Source of the DNA: Aspergillus flavus
Taxonomy: Eukaryota; Ascomycota; Eurotiomycetes; Eurotiales; Aspergillaceae
Reading direction: 5' to 3'
DNA length: 64,000 nt
Assembly: GCF_009017415.1 (NCBI RefSeq)
Contig: NC_092410.1
Coordinates: 620,001 to 684,000, forward strand
Both the position numbers and the translations under genes were made by a program. Under the pieces are notes generated by a model that had not been told where the DNA came from, made no database searches, and saw only the letters and a program-made list of their open reading frames with translations. This document shows positions 22,901 through 33,221 of the stretch, piece after piece (positions within the stretch are counted from its first letter, which is position 1; each line of letters opens with the position of its first letter).

Positions 22901-23162
22901 AATCGTACAATGGAAGTGTTGTGGATGCATCGACCAGTACCAGCTGTATGCTTCGTTTATCCTGTTACTCAACCATTGAAACGAATTATGGGTAACCGGT
23001 GACCAATTCCCTCAAATAAATTCATGCTTAGCGTGTCTCAGCTTAAAAACCAGTATGCGTAACCCTTGGGCTCAACACTGACCTATATCCGACGGAAATA
23101 GCCCGTCTTGAAAGCAGCCGAGGGATATATCCAACATTCTCACCTTTCCAGGGCTTCCGTGA

Positions 23163-23885
23163 GATATCGAAGAGAACCATGTTGGCTTCGACTCTAGGTG
23201 CTTTGTTAGACATGTGCATCTTTCACGGGTGGGGGGCTATAGCCTCGCCGACCTGAAGAAAATATGTCAAAGTATTATCCATTTTGAACCCGCATTCGAG
23301 ACCCTGTTGCTCGAGGACCGACTATCAAACGAATGTGCGCGAAGTAACTGGCTAGACAACGCGAACTTTGGCCACCGGAATCTTTCTCGAAAGCAGAGCA
23401 TTGCTGCAATTCAACGCTCTTCCAGCATGAGAGAATTGGTCCTCCTCATGAATCCGAATCACGACAAGATGTTTGGGTGGAATTTTCTTTACCTCCTGAA
23501 CAGCCCCAATGGAACCATAGAGTTCTGGAGAGGCGCAGCCTGCACGTCAGCACAGCAAGCTTTCGTCTATATGGAGATTGCTATGTCATTTATCGAAGCG
23601 GCAGTCCAGCTGGGCAGCCCGGAAAATCTTGAAACGGCACCCGGCACTGTTGGTGGTCTCAACCAGTTCATCAGCGCCGCACGCCTCTCAAACAATGCTC
23701 CTGGATTATACGACTCAAGATATCTATCCTTGTTTTTCGGCAACAAGACAGATGGCACATTCCGTGAACCAAAGCCGCTGGGAAAGCTCTCGGCCTATCA
23801 GCTTAATAAGTTAAACAAAAAGAAGGAAGACGACAAGAAGAACGTGGCCATGGTGAAGATGTTGCATGAGCCATACTGGAGCTAG
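23163..23885 (+). pseudogene. Amidoligase-family (Amidoligase_2-like) C-terminal fragment
   Basis: The open frame resembles fungal putative amidoligase enzymes: HVHLSRVGGYSLADLKKIC, then a central GTIEFWRGA and the long helical tail. Family members start with about 150-200 residues ending in a CGFHVH-type motif; here only a blurred version is seen (SRCFVRHVH) and the frame closes upstream at 23160. No ATG opens the frame before residue 80, and the first possible start is a GTG, which eukaryotes do not normally use. The rest is clean, so loss of the 5' part may be recent, or an upstream exon may be unrecognised. The role of these enzymes in fungi is unknown. Confidence 0.62.
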
Positions 23886-24891
23886 GTACCCAAGTGTCTG
23901 AGATACGTATATAGGACCGGTGAATTTGGGAGACCGAGATAACTATTCTTCATCACCAGCTGAATCTGGTAAAGGGAATTTCCCTATCTGTCGACTTTTA
24001 CACTTTAGTTTTCGTTTTGGTTCTTGCATGTTTGCGTGTTATTCTGAGCACAGGAATTGTTACCATTTTTATATCGAATGGGATTCTCACTAGGCATATC
24101 GTCAGCGTCCAATTTGCTACTAGCTAGTATCTGCTGAGAAAATACTCCGTAGCACCACCACTAGTTCTCTCCAAAAAAGCTTCTTTGTATGCGTAGTATG
24201 CAAGAGGATGTGAGCGCGGCCACGGAAGATAAGCCTTCTTGTTCCGTGACTACATATGGATGTAAGTCGTACCGAAAACGGGAGTGAGAGCAGCCTTTCG
24301 TCTCCGATTGCATTTGTAGGAGATACTTGGATATGCATAAATCTGACGGACAGCTGGCCAGTTCCATGCAAAAGTGCGGCCTAGGTGGGTGGGACCAATA
24401 TTTACCTTACATCGTACGCATTCCAATGGGACAGTTTTTTTCTGACCTTTGTACATTCCCTCTTCGTTCTCCACTCGACATTCTCGAGTATTATCTTAAC
24501 AACTGATGTATACATGAATGGACCCCACTACGGGAGCTAAACAAATACCTCGGTCTTTTATTTTATTTTATCTTTATTGTATTTTATCATTTTATCAGAC
24601 TAGACTCGAAGTGGAGCCACTACTAAGCGCCACCATATATTCCATTGGTCGGTACTAGTTAAAGATTGATTAAATGATAACGCCATGTTAGTGGTTATCA
24701 GAATTATACCAAGCGAAGTATATTAACCAATTCGTGTCCCCAGATCGCATAATAGTACCCAAATTCCCCTCCGTCCTTTGCACATACTGATCTGTTTTCA
24801 AACCCTCCTCCCAAACCCCAAGTAGTCCGTCAAGGGTCAATGAACTTTTATCTGCGGTGTATTTTCTGGAAGGAAACCGGTAAACACCACC
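23886..24891. other. Intergenic, no gene seen
   Basis: The sequence between the amidoligase fragment and the 3' end of the AsaB-like gene is AT-rich near 24540-24600 and contains no supported exon. Confidence 0.5.
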
Positions 24892-25844
24892 TTATCCGGG
24901 GATCCCATCCCCAAAGCATACTAAACATCTGATTTCCAAACTTTCTCGTGCCTCCTGTACCTCGCTCGTCTGCGGGTCGATGAATGCCGCGTGGGGTGTT
25001 CTTCTCGCCGTCTTGCCGTCATCTTTCGAGTCAAATATTTTGAGCAACAGGATGTCGTACTGAGTCATATCCGACATGTAGTACCATTTATGGCCCGGTC
25101 CATACTTCCCAAGCAGTGTTCCACTACCCTGTCGGGAGGTCTTAGGATTATAAAAGGTGGCTTGGACGTTTTGTGGTTTCCCAACATGGACCTCGAAAAG
25201 GTCCTCGTCAGGAACAGATCGGGCATCTGCTACGGCGAGAGGGTCACATGGGACGGGCTTCAATGGACGCCAGACGTTGATGATGGCCCAGCGGCCTTGC
25301 AGAACCCGCTCGACCTGGTCCGGTGCCATGCTGTCTTTCAATTTTAGGTATGCGCCCGCCTCGGATTGGTCGACGTGCACTCTCCGGGACGGCATGTTAA
25401 ACGGAACTACGGAAGAATCGGGTTCGGAGGAATCGATCAATTTGAATAATTCTTTGTCCGTCTGATTGCGGATCAAGGTCGAGAATATTTGCACGCTGCT
25501 TGCGCCTGTCCTGAGTGAAGATGATTATGTAAGGAGTTTACACTCACGGACACATCATTGTCGACGACTTACAATCGTTGGAGAATTTCCACCGATTCCT
25601 GCTGCACGGTACTTAGGTCTTCGTCTCGAAAAGACGCGAAACTGGGACTTTCGTGTCGTAGAAACTGAAACCCATGCTCGTCCAGACGGAATTCTTCTTT
25701 TCTCCCGCGCACGTCTTCGATTTGCACCGGTTGGCGGTCGGGAGCTATCCGACAGAATTTAAGTGTTCCCGCCGTAATCTCCCCGCTGGCGAAGGCGGAC
25801 GAATGGTGGTAATCAAGGAAAGTCTGGATTGTTTGAGGCCGCAT
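24892..25844 (-). CDS. AsaB/CmcJ-like (GA4-desaturase family) oxygenase-like protein
   Basis: Exons 25844-25573 and 25510-24892 encode 296 aa. Family landmarks are GFQFLRHESP, ILQRLTGASSVQIF across the splice, SRRVHVDQSEAGAY, GRWAIINVWRPLKPV with DPLAVADARSV, HKWYYMSDMTQYDILLLKIFDS, and PHAAFIDP near the end. This group includes the cephamycin CmcJ protein and the aspergillic-acid hydroxylase AsaB and is related to 2OG/Fe(II) oxygenases; the VHVDQ stretch and PHAAF His would be metal ligands. Start 25844 is preferred because the family homology begins soon after it; the frame extends further upstream without similarity. No biosynthetic neighbour is seen. It is probably an orphan oxygenase of secondary metabolism. 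Confidence 0.82.
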
Positions 25845-26171
25845 GATGATCCGACTGTTGCTTTGGGAAGCGAGAAGGTTCAAAGAGACTTGGACGTATC
25901 GAAAGTGGTAGTGTTGACCCGGGGCAATGAGATCTTTAATAACGCCATAGGAGGTATCGAAAATGCGATCAGAGTCGATACGACATATGAGGCATCGAAA
26001 TCGATGCATGAGCAGTCCTCGTCACACCGCCATTTATGCTTCAACGCGTCTTTTATTCACCACTATCATTCAGAATGCCTCTATCTCAAGGGCTAATGCT
26101 CTTCAAAGGTCTAAGTATTACTCTCCCAATCATTCTCCTTAGCAACTCCTCCCCATCTTGCCCTTTGCAGA
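25845..26171. other. Promoter region of AsaB-like gene and 3' flank of SesB-like gene
   Basis: Both neighbours are on the minus strand, so this 327-base gap should contain the end of the SesB-like transcript and the AsaB-like promoter. No clear motif is seen. Confidence 0.4.
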
Positions 26172-27462
26172 CTATTTAGACGGCACCATGCCAAAATTCA
26201 TATCCCCTTGCGCCTGATACTGGTGGCTGCCTACAATATTCTGCGGGCCCCCACCGAACTGATTGTATTGCTGACTATTGGCTCCGTACTGGTGGGCAAG
26301 TCCAGCCTGTGCAGTACGCGATGGATTGTCAGGGCAGCTTTTGGTTGCACCTCCCGTGTCTTTAGTCCACCGACTCAGCTCTCCACAAATAAGTTTGAAG
26401 CCAGGATCATCAACACTGGCGAACTTGGTCATATCCATATGATTACTACGGATTCCAATATGGCCATAACCCGGCAGAATAGCCGAATCTTGTGGCACAA
26501 CCTATTGTTGGAGACGTCAGCATTTCGAAGATAGGGCCCCGACTTTACGTGACTTACTAAACCAACTCCCAGTACAGGCAACATTTCATAGAAACAAGTC
26601 ACTTCGATTGGTGGTGGTCCTACACTTCGCACCATTGTGAGAAAGCCGTCTTGGATCCGCGCAAGGACCTCAGAATCACGCTTGAGAACGTTGAGGATCT
26701 CGGAATTCGTCTGCTTGACAAGGCTAATTGATCGGCATATAAAGTCAGCCCATTTGGCAAGGCTTGCTCCATGGTGTGGCGTGCCGAGGAATATAATCCC
26801 ACGGGTGGACGGAAGGATGCTATGGAGATGCGACTCTGGTCGTATTTGCGAGGTGAACAAGGCCTGTGACGCGCAATTAGTGCAATTTTCTCCCCAAAGC
26901 CAGGCGAGAGCGTACATCCTGGCAGACTAGTCCACCTAGACTATGGCAGACAAATATGATCGGTCGTTCGTCCTATGTGGCGGTCAACGGTGCAAATGTC
27001 GCGTCGGTAGAGCGGTTCACCCTACCGTGCCGTCATTCTCTCGATAGGTTGAAAGAGACGCTAGCAGATTCTTGCATGGTTGGCGATAAGAGACTGCGAT
27101 ACTACACCTCGCCAGTCTGCCACATAGGCATCATATCCGAATGTGAAGATGCGGGCTGTCGGAAGTTTCGATGGGAGGAGGGTTTTGGGCCAAGGTTCCT
27201 CGGCGCCTGGAGCAGTCCACGTTGCATCGCGATCACCGGTCAGACCGTGGACAAAGACGATACTGGGGAGAAATATCAGCAGTCATTTTTCTTAATTTTG
27301 GGAGGCCTCATACTCAATCGTCCCATCCTTTGGCTCCCAGAGCAATTTGAGACCGTCGGGGAAGGCCTTTTTTGGCTGGCATTTGGGTGTATTGTCCTGA
27401 TCTTTGGCTCGAGGCCGCAGTCGCCGGAAGAATCGCTTTGTCCTGGCTACGTCCAAGATCAT
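26172..27462 (-). pseudogene. SesB-like alpha/beta-hydrolase with C-terminal amyloid-type motif, frameshifted
   Basis: Exons 27462-27314, 27262-27026, 26972-26916, 26863-26558 and 26501-26172 follow the SesB/DUF676-like plan: IVFVHGLTGDRDATWTA (oxyanion-side His), FTFGYDAYVADWRG, the nucleophile elbow IIFVCHSLGGLVCQ, RGIIFLGTPHHG, and the late YGHIGIRSNHMDMTKF (catalytic His). The last 39 residues form a Gln/Asn/Gly-rich motif shared with the SesA-like gene at 28755-29432. One base is missing near 27070, after the IANHAR stretch of the second exon; the frame hits TAG at 27061-27063, before the catalytic serine. Every other exon and intron is clean, so it is a recent null allele or a sequence error. 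Intact proteins of this type act with NLR partners in fungal heterokaryon incompatibility and cell death. Confidence 0.8.
26175..26291 (-). other. Sigma-type amyloid-signalling motif coding segment (SesB copy)
   Basis: These 39 codons begin QYGANSQQYNQFGGG and end GDMNFGMVPSK. Aligned without gaps to the C-terminal segment of the neighbouring SesA-like protein, 20 of 39 positions are identical, including all the QYG, SxQYN, GxGxQ and NFGM positions. The hydrophobic/Gly/Asn spacing is that of prion-forming signalling motifs that let a receptor template an effector. Confidence 0.7.
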
Positions 27463-28754
27463 AGTGTCTTGCCTCGGTCGTCAGAATTACTATCCTAAGG
27501 ATGTTGTTTACTAAAATTAAAGCAATCCCGGTAGGCGGTATTTAATACTTGGGAACCATGTCAATAATGTCAAGCGACAACGCATCCCCGGACCCCACGA
27601 CTGGTTTCCCTTGAAGAGGGCAATGTACTCTCTCAATCTAAGCGCCAGCCTGAAATAGCAACACATATCCATTGCACGGTGCTCTAATAATGGCTCGGAG
27701 AAGGTCCTCCGGAGCTCCTCAATAGCGGCGGAGCTTTAGCGCTCCACGTATCGCCCACGATCTCGCGGGACGAAGCTTTTGCATAGGAGGTACTAGAGGG
27801 AGAGAGTTCCAACTTTGTCCCAGACTGGGGATGGGTTGAAACCCCGGACGGTCAAATGATAAGCATGGCAAATCGAAGATCAGAAGCTTTGGACAAATCA
27901 AACGCAAATTGCAATCTCCATTGGCGCCCTTGGTGTGAACGACCGCTCCGCGTTTGCATCTCCGACATGGAACTTTGTCCACAAGGCCCTATTATAATTC
28001 TAGGTGCATTCTCTACCCTTGTTTGCCCCACCTAAATTACCGGAATTGGTTCGCTCTACTACCCACCCTTAGCGAATCCTAAAAGAACCTGGGCGTTAAA
28101 AACACAAGAGCTGATTAGCTCAAAACCCCGATGATGCATGGAGAGTCCGCCTCATTGCTGCAATAGTGTGATAAGTGCCTAGCCCTAGCGTGATCAGACC
28201 GCTTTCCGTGTTCTTCCCTGGATCGGCGAATCAATCGGCCGAAGTCCACGTCATTCTTCGGGCGCTTATTTTGGTGGGGACCAAATGAAGCGACTACAAA
28301 CTGCAGCCCACATCCCCCTGGGCGGCTAACTTGCATGGTGGGAAGTCTCAACCATTAAAAGAAAAGAAAAGAAAAAGCAAAACATACTCCAAAGAGTGGA
28401 AGAGAACGACGGAGGCTCGCTACAACATTCAATTTGCATGTTCCTTAGCGCCCGGTTGACGTGTACTGGCCTAAGCGACAGAAGACGTCACACACGGCGG
28501 TTATGAAAGTTCCCTCACAACAACCCCAAGATTGTTAAGGAAACTGGGGTGCACCGTACCGACCTTAAATTATATAATTAAACTTGCTTGTTTCGTGTCC
28601 AGCACTTTATACTACTTTTCCTTCTGATACTGTACGGCCCACCAGCGGCGAGAAGGGCTTATACACTGTTCACCGAATATTTGTGATGGAACTTCCCGGC
28701 AACAATTCCAGTCTACTCTTGTCTAGTTACGCCTCCGTCCAGCATCTGTCCATC
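27463..28754. promoter_or_regulatory. Shared divergent region of the SesB-like/SesA-like pair
   Basis: The two genes face away from each other across 1.3 kb. A TATA-like TATATAA lies at 28571-28577, about 180 bases before the SesA-like start. An A/G-rich run (AAAGAAAAGAAAAG) occurs near 28358-28375. No exon of a third component, such as an NLR, is seen here. Confidence 0.35.
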
Positions 28755-29432
28755 ATGGCAGACTCGGATGTCTCTCACCAAATCACTAGGCTCATCGAGG
28801 TCACAGAAGGCATCGTCGAGGCGTATAACCCGATCAAAGACCTCCGTGGCCTACCCGAAGCCTTCCAGGAAGTGAACAACCTCCTCCCTTTTATCAGACA
28901 AATTCTTCAAGATGCAAATCGTCCGAGGAGGAGAATCCTGTCCGTTAACGACGCTGAGGCGCTGAAAACAGCCCTGTATAGCTGCAGTGAGAAGGCTAAT
29001 AGGCTACTGGAGATTTTCAAGAAGATCGCGAAGAAGACAAATGGCCAATACAGCTCTTCCGTGTACCGGGCAATTGTTATTCAGCACGGCAAGCATCGTG
29101 TCGAAACGCTGGCGGATGGCATTTTGCAGGATTTAGGAGCCCTTGTGGCGCACCACATATTCTCGGCGGACATGCAGAGGCAAGTCGAGTTGTTAGAGAA
29201 TGCTCGAGAGACGCTAGCAAAAGTGTCTCCATCACTCACGGACTCCGATCCGGCCGAGCAACCCCGTGCTGTCGCACAGTATGGGGATTATAGTCGCCAG
29301 TATAATCTGCTCGGCGAGGGTGGCCAGAGAATCGCCGATGGCCACTATTTCGAGGCACGGGGAAATCAGAATTTTGGCATGTTCCCGCCGAAGAGCTTTA
29401 TGGAAAGCTCTGAAATCGCTGCAGGTCAATGA
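28755..29432 (+). CDS. SesA-like helical protein with C-terminal amyloid-type motif
   Basis: A single exon encodes 225 aa. Residues 1-155 are helical and match the SesA/HeLo-like N-terminal domain of fungal NLRs: DVSHQITRLIEVTEGIVEAY, GLPEAFQEVNNLLPFIRQIL, ANRLLEIFKKIAKKT, RVETLADGILQDLGAL. A Pro/Asp linker follows, then a 39-residue motif (29277-29393) starting QYGDYSRQYN and ending NQNFGMFPPK, 20/39 identical to the end of the SesB-like protein. Twelve further residues close the frame. In known systems the helical domain is the membrane-active cell-death effector, triggered when an NLR's motif templates its C-terminus into amyloid. ATG 28755 is preferred because the SesA homology starts there; the frame is open further upstream without similarity. 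Confidence 0.82.
   Translation: MADSDVSHQITRLIEVTEGIVEAYNPIKDLRGLPEAFQEVNNLLPFIRQILQDANRPRRRILSVNDAEALKTALYSCSEKANRLLEIFKKIAKKTNGQYSSSVYRAIVIQHGKHRVETLADGILQDLGALVAHHIFSADMQRQVELLENARETLAKVSPSLTDSDPAEQPRAVAQYGDYSRQYNLLGEGGQRIADGHYFEARGNQNFGMFPPKSFMESSEIAAGQ
29277..29393 (+). other. Sigma-type amyloid-signalling motif coding segment (SesA copy)
   Basis: This is the partner of the motif at 26175-26291. Identity is high at amyloid-critical Gly, Asn, Gln and aromatic positions, while the folded domains of the two proteins are unrelated, so the motif is the shared functional unit. Confidence 0.7.
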
Positions 29433-30007
29433 GATTTTTAGCGTTAACCCAACATCACCGTCTCCTAGCCTCCACGTTGATTTGCATCCTAACTACCCGG
29501 TTTTTAAACAAGCTTCTCACGTTCGTGCATTACTGGAATGGTCTCTGAACGCGCCCTGCGCGCGCTGTGCACGGGCTGTATGCGCCCTTACAGCAGATTG
29601 GGGAGGCAGGACATCCGAGGCACGATAGCCCTGCAGAATATATTAGACTAATTGGACTTTGATATCCACTTTGTTTGTTTAGGTTGTCTATCAGCTATCG
29701 GTGATCTCACTCTCCCACCACCTGGGACGTTGGCGGCAGCAGGCTTGCGGATGCGAGAGTTTTGCTGGGAGGGATCCTGTGTGTACAAGTTAAAGCCTAG
29801 AACTATAATACTATATCGCTCTAACCATGATAACCCTCCACCCCCACCCCCCCCAAACACCGTTAGCAAAAGTACGGGCCGCGCACAGGGTCTTAATGGC
29901 GTGAATGTCCGCCGCGCTCTATCGTTAATATATCTATTCTGTTATCGCTCTTATATATAGGTTCCAGCGACAGTATTGGCCGAAACGCAGATCAAGGTGT
30001 CAGACGT
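29433..30007. other. Intergenic, no gene seen
   Basis: This is the 3' flank of the SesA-like gene. It includes a GC-rich patch at 29540-29600 and a poly-pyrimidine run CCACCCCCACCCCCCCC near 29838-29854. Confidence 0.45.
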
Positions 30008-30247
30008 GTGCCTATGTATATATTTTTTATTCAACCATCACGAATGCCACGAACCTCCCTACACCCTATTAACCCGAATAGGACACGGGAACCTAAATTG
30101 ACTCCTTATATTAGGGGTTTCATACGCGGATTATTAGCTGCCGGTGTTACTCCTACTAAGATTGGTGAAGAACATCAAATTCAACGAGCAACGGTTCGAT
30201 ATATCCTTCAACGAAAGAATTATACGAGGAAATGGCAGATCATGTAG
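30008..30247 (+). pseudogene. Tc1/mariner-type transposase helix-turn-helix relic
   Basis: The short frame reads LTPYIRGFIRGLLAAGVTPT, then KIGEEHQIQRATVRYILQRK, the pattern of the N-terminal helix-turn-helix of Tc1/mariner-like transposases. The rest of the transposase and its DDE/D triad are not recognisable, and no terminal inverted repeats were found. It is probably a decayed element end within a repeat-rich block. Confidence 0.45.
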
Positions 30248-30369
30248 CACAAAGGCAGGCCAATATTACTATTGATCCATTATCAGCGCAGAATTACATA
30301 TGTAATCCAATCAGACCCCTTATTTCCTATAATTTTATACGCCACCAAGTTGCGACAACCGTTTCCAAT

Positions 30370-30950
30370 CGTGCGCTACCCGCAGGCCCGTAGTGGACCA
30401 GGGATCGCACTTGTACCCCCTGAAAACCCAAAGAGACTATCCAAATTGTTATTAACAGAACCTATAACTGGAGCCGGTGGAGGGCGAAGAACCCAACTAT
30501 AAAATAGAAAGCAGAAAACAGGCGGCAGTTGACAGGAGACACTCCCCACAGACCCATAGTGGATACCTTGGTCAGCTCCGGTGGCGGTCAGTGCATCAGG
30601 GATCTGACTAGACTATGGGGCCGTCAGCGCACCCTATAGGACAAGAGGGAATCTTTTGATTTTTTTAACAGGACCCACAATTGGGGGTAGCCGAGAATCA
30701 AGGATCTAATGATAAGGCAGGAGGCAGAAGGTAGTTAATAGGAGGTGCTCTCTGCAGATCTATAGTAGATATCCTAGCTATCTTTAGCGCTACCCACAGT
30801 GGAAGTTGGTTGATATAGAATTTAATTATATTCTAAGCTAGCCATATTCCTATATGAGGAGAGGGGATGTCCTGATTGTTATCAACAGGACCTCTAATAG
30901 AGGTTAGTGTAGGATCAAGGATCTAACTGGAGGGAATGGGGAGTGTATCG
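30370..30950. repeat. Degenerate ~215-bp tandem repeat, about three copies
   Basis: A recognisable core, TTNTTATTAACAGRACCYNNAA followed by a TAGAGG/GGGGGTA-like box and GGATCTAA, recurs with AACAG at 30454, 30667 and 30884, spacings of 213 and 217 bases. A second block, GCAGRYCYATAGTRGA, occurs three times (near 30382, 30548 and 30753). Copies differ mainly by transitions, as expected for RIP-mutated duplicates. Confidence 0.55.
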
Positions 30951-31439
30951 GAGAGCTCCGTCTAGTTCAATAACCAGAAGCGGCGGCTGCCGACAACTTG
31001 AAAGTATAGCAGATTATTCTCTTTCTTTGGCTAACTAATGATAGTAGAAATTGAGGTGACTATCAATAGTCGATCACATATGTTCAAACGCGGAACGGTC
31101 AAAGGGCATCATGTCGCGTCACAGAGAACTAAGGAAGACGTTGGCCGTTAGTGACTTTATCTCTGTTTATGCAGGAGATATATATTCATTTGACAGTCTA
31201 TGGTCTTGCTCCTTGCGTGCTCGCAATAGTTCATTCCTTAGATCGCATGCCCACACATCCAACATGGAAGAGAAAATCACATATTCGTCGAATCCACCAA
31301 AGCCCGTTCAGAAAGAAACAGCCGAATTTCGCGGAATAGGTGTTGTAAGGCCGATTAAGCAATGCTCTCCAACGAAGGAGAACCCCAAGACAGAGAACTA
31401 TTAAGCAACACCTCGGTTGCCAGAACATCTCTCTGCCAA

Positions 31440-32330
31440 ATCATTAACTTCGCTCGAGAAGACCCATTATGGCCCTTCAGCTTCCCTCGCTGCGGAAGAT
31501 GTAGTGGACTACTTCAAATCCCAGGGTTTCGGTGCTGAATTCATCACCAGAGCTTATCTACCCATCGAAGCCAGCTGGACCATTGCCACAACAACCTATC
31601 CTTTTCTCTCCGCGGAGGTCCAACGAGTGATTGCCATATATACTTCGTATGCTATTTGTATTAATGACACCGCCAATGTCAGCACAGATGACCTGAAGGG
31701 CTTCCTCGCTCGATTATGCGGCGGAAAACCACAGCCGAATCCACTTCTCCAACACAAGCTGCGCTTCATCGGCGAGGAAATTCGAAAGTTCTATGGAACC
31801 TTCGCTAGTGACATGATCTGGAAATCAATCATTGAGTTTGCCTGCACCTGCGTCGTCGAGAACGAACACCACGGCAAGATCATTGTATCATGAACCACAC
31901 GAGGCTTTCCTTACTACTTCCGACACAAGACGGGGTTGTTAGAAGCGTATGCCTTCTTCTCATTCCCGGAGACACTTTTACCCGAGAAGACAACACTGCC
32001 GGCCTATCTCCCCGTGATTTCGGACATTGAGCGCTATATAAACCTTGCCAACGACTTGCTGTCGTTATATAAAGATTGCGTCCTTGGAGAGGAGCAGTTA
32101 AACTATATTTAGAGCCATTCCAAATCAAATGGGATCACTCCTGTCGAGTCCTTGCGTAGTACGGCCACGGACTTGACAAGGTGCATTGATGATGTCAAAG
32201 CGACGTTGTCAGCACTTTGCACGCCTCGGCCACACAGGTCTTTCATGGATATGTGGTATACCACTGCAGCTCGTCGCGGTATCGCCTCAGTGAGCTGAAT
32301 CTTCCAAATATCCGTGCTGATAGAGTTGGG
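31440..32330 (+). pseudogene. Sesquiterpene-synthase-like (trichodiene-synthase-type fold) pseudogene
   Basis: The frame carries the helical terpene-cyclase pattern: AYLPIEASWTIATTTYPFL, the first metal-motif region IYTSYAICINDTANVST, FARLCGG-like helix turn, and the second metal motif INLANDLLSLYKD. Within it a TGA at 31891 and a TAG at 32110 interrupt otherwise clean coding sequence, and near the C-terminus the homology (RYRLSELNLPNIRADR) shifts to another frame at about 32260. The TAG fits loss of a Trp codon and the TGA fits loss of an Arg codon, both transitions typical of RIP. No start codon is clear. It would have cyclised farnesyl diphosphate. The copy is dead; no other terpene cluster genes are near. 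Confidence 0.72.
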
Positions 32331-33221
32331 AATGGTGTTTTGTTGAATGTGAGTTGATAGAGATAGTAGAATGGAGGAAGATGATTATTTCAACTATCTG
32401 ATACACAAAGGAAGCTTTTTATCGTATGGCTATGCATCAGGTCATTACCGATCCGTTGACAAGAGTCGATGGTTATATGTTGGGATTAGGTAGACGGCTG
32501 GACGTCACGGCCAGCTGGAGGTATTGATAGCTTCGAGTATTCTAGTTCCGAATAATTTCTCCGAACTGCTTAAGCATCCTTCCTGCTATGGCTATCCTCA
32601 CACGGGCATTGTGATATGAACGAAAGGGCTTCGGAGGATGAAGCAATGATTCTATGTCACTGTGGAGATCGGCTTAGCAGTCTACTCAGTAGATCTCTTA
32701 GACCCGCAGTCCATTATAGGCTCAGTCAGGGCTTCCATAAGATGAGCTTGTGAATGTGTCTTTATTCAACCATTCAGCTCAATGTGAACACCCAAGAAAT
32801 GGGCCGTGGCACGCAATCCATTACCGATAAGTCGGGAAGGGAACCTTTCAAAGATATCACGATCTAAAATTATAAGGAGAAGGGACTCTCTAAATTTATT
32901 GTTGAGGTGGGAATTATTGTTGGGATGTAGTAGACTAGGTGGGGCTGCCTATCATAGGACTGTTACTATTAATACTCTTAATCCCCCTCATTCCCGTTCC
33001 CTCCAGACTTGGTCTTGTCCATACCGCTCCCGTACAAAGGATGGCTCGTTTAGATAACACATGTACTGCTCTGGCACGAAATGAAGGCTTGTCTTCCCCT
33101 CATTGATATTTACACTCAAAGAATGCAGAATTAATTTTGATACGAAGACTCCCAAGGAGCCAAGAGGGATGATTCAACCGCTTCAGGCAGGCTTTCAATA
33201 TCTCACGAGCTTGAAGCGCCT
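32331..33221. other. Intergenic, no gene seen
   Basis: The sequence between the terpene-synthase relic and the MDR gene has no supported exon. Confidence 0.5.

Noticed and set aside
25674..26096. 140-codon plus-strand open frame
   Set aside because: It is antisense to the first exon of the AsaB/CmcJ-like gene.
26956..27498. 180-codon plus-strand open frame
   Set aside because: It is antisense to the first exons of the SesB-like gene, whose hydrolase motifs are clear.
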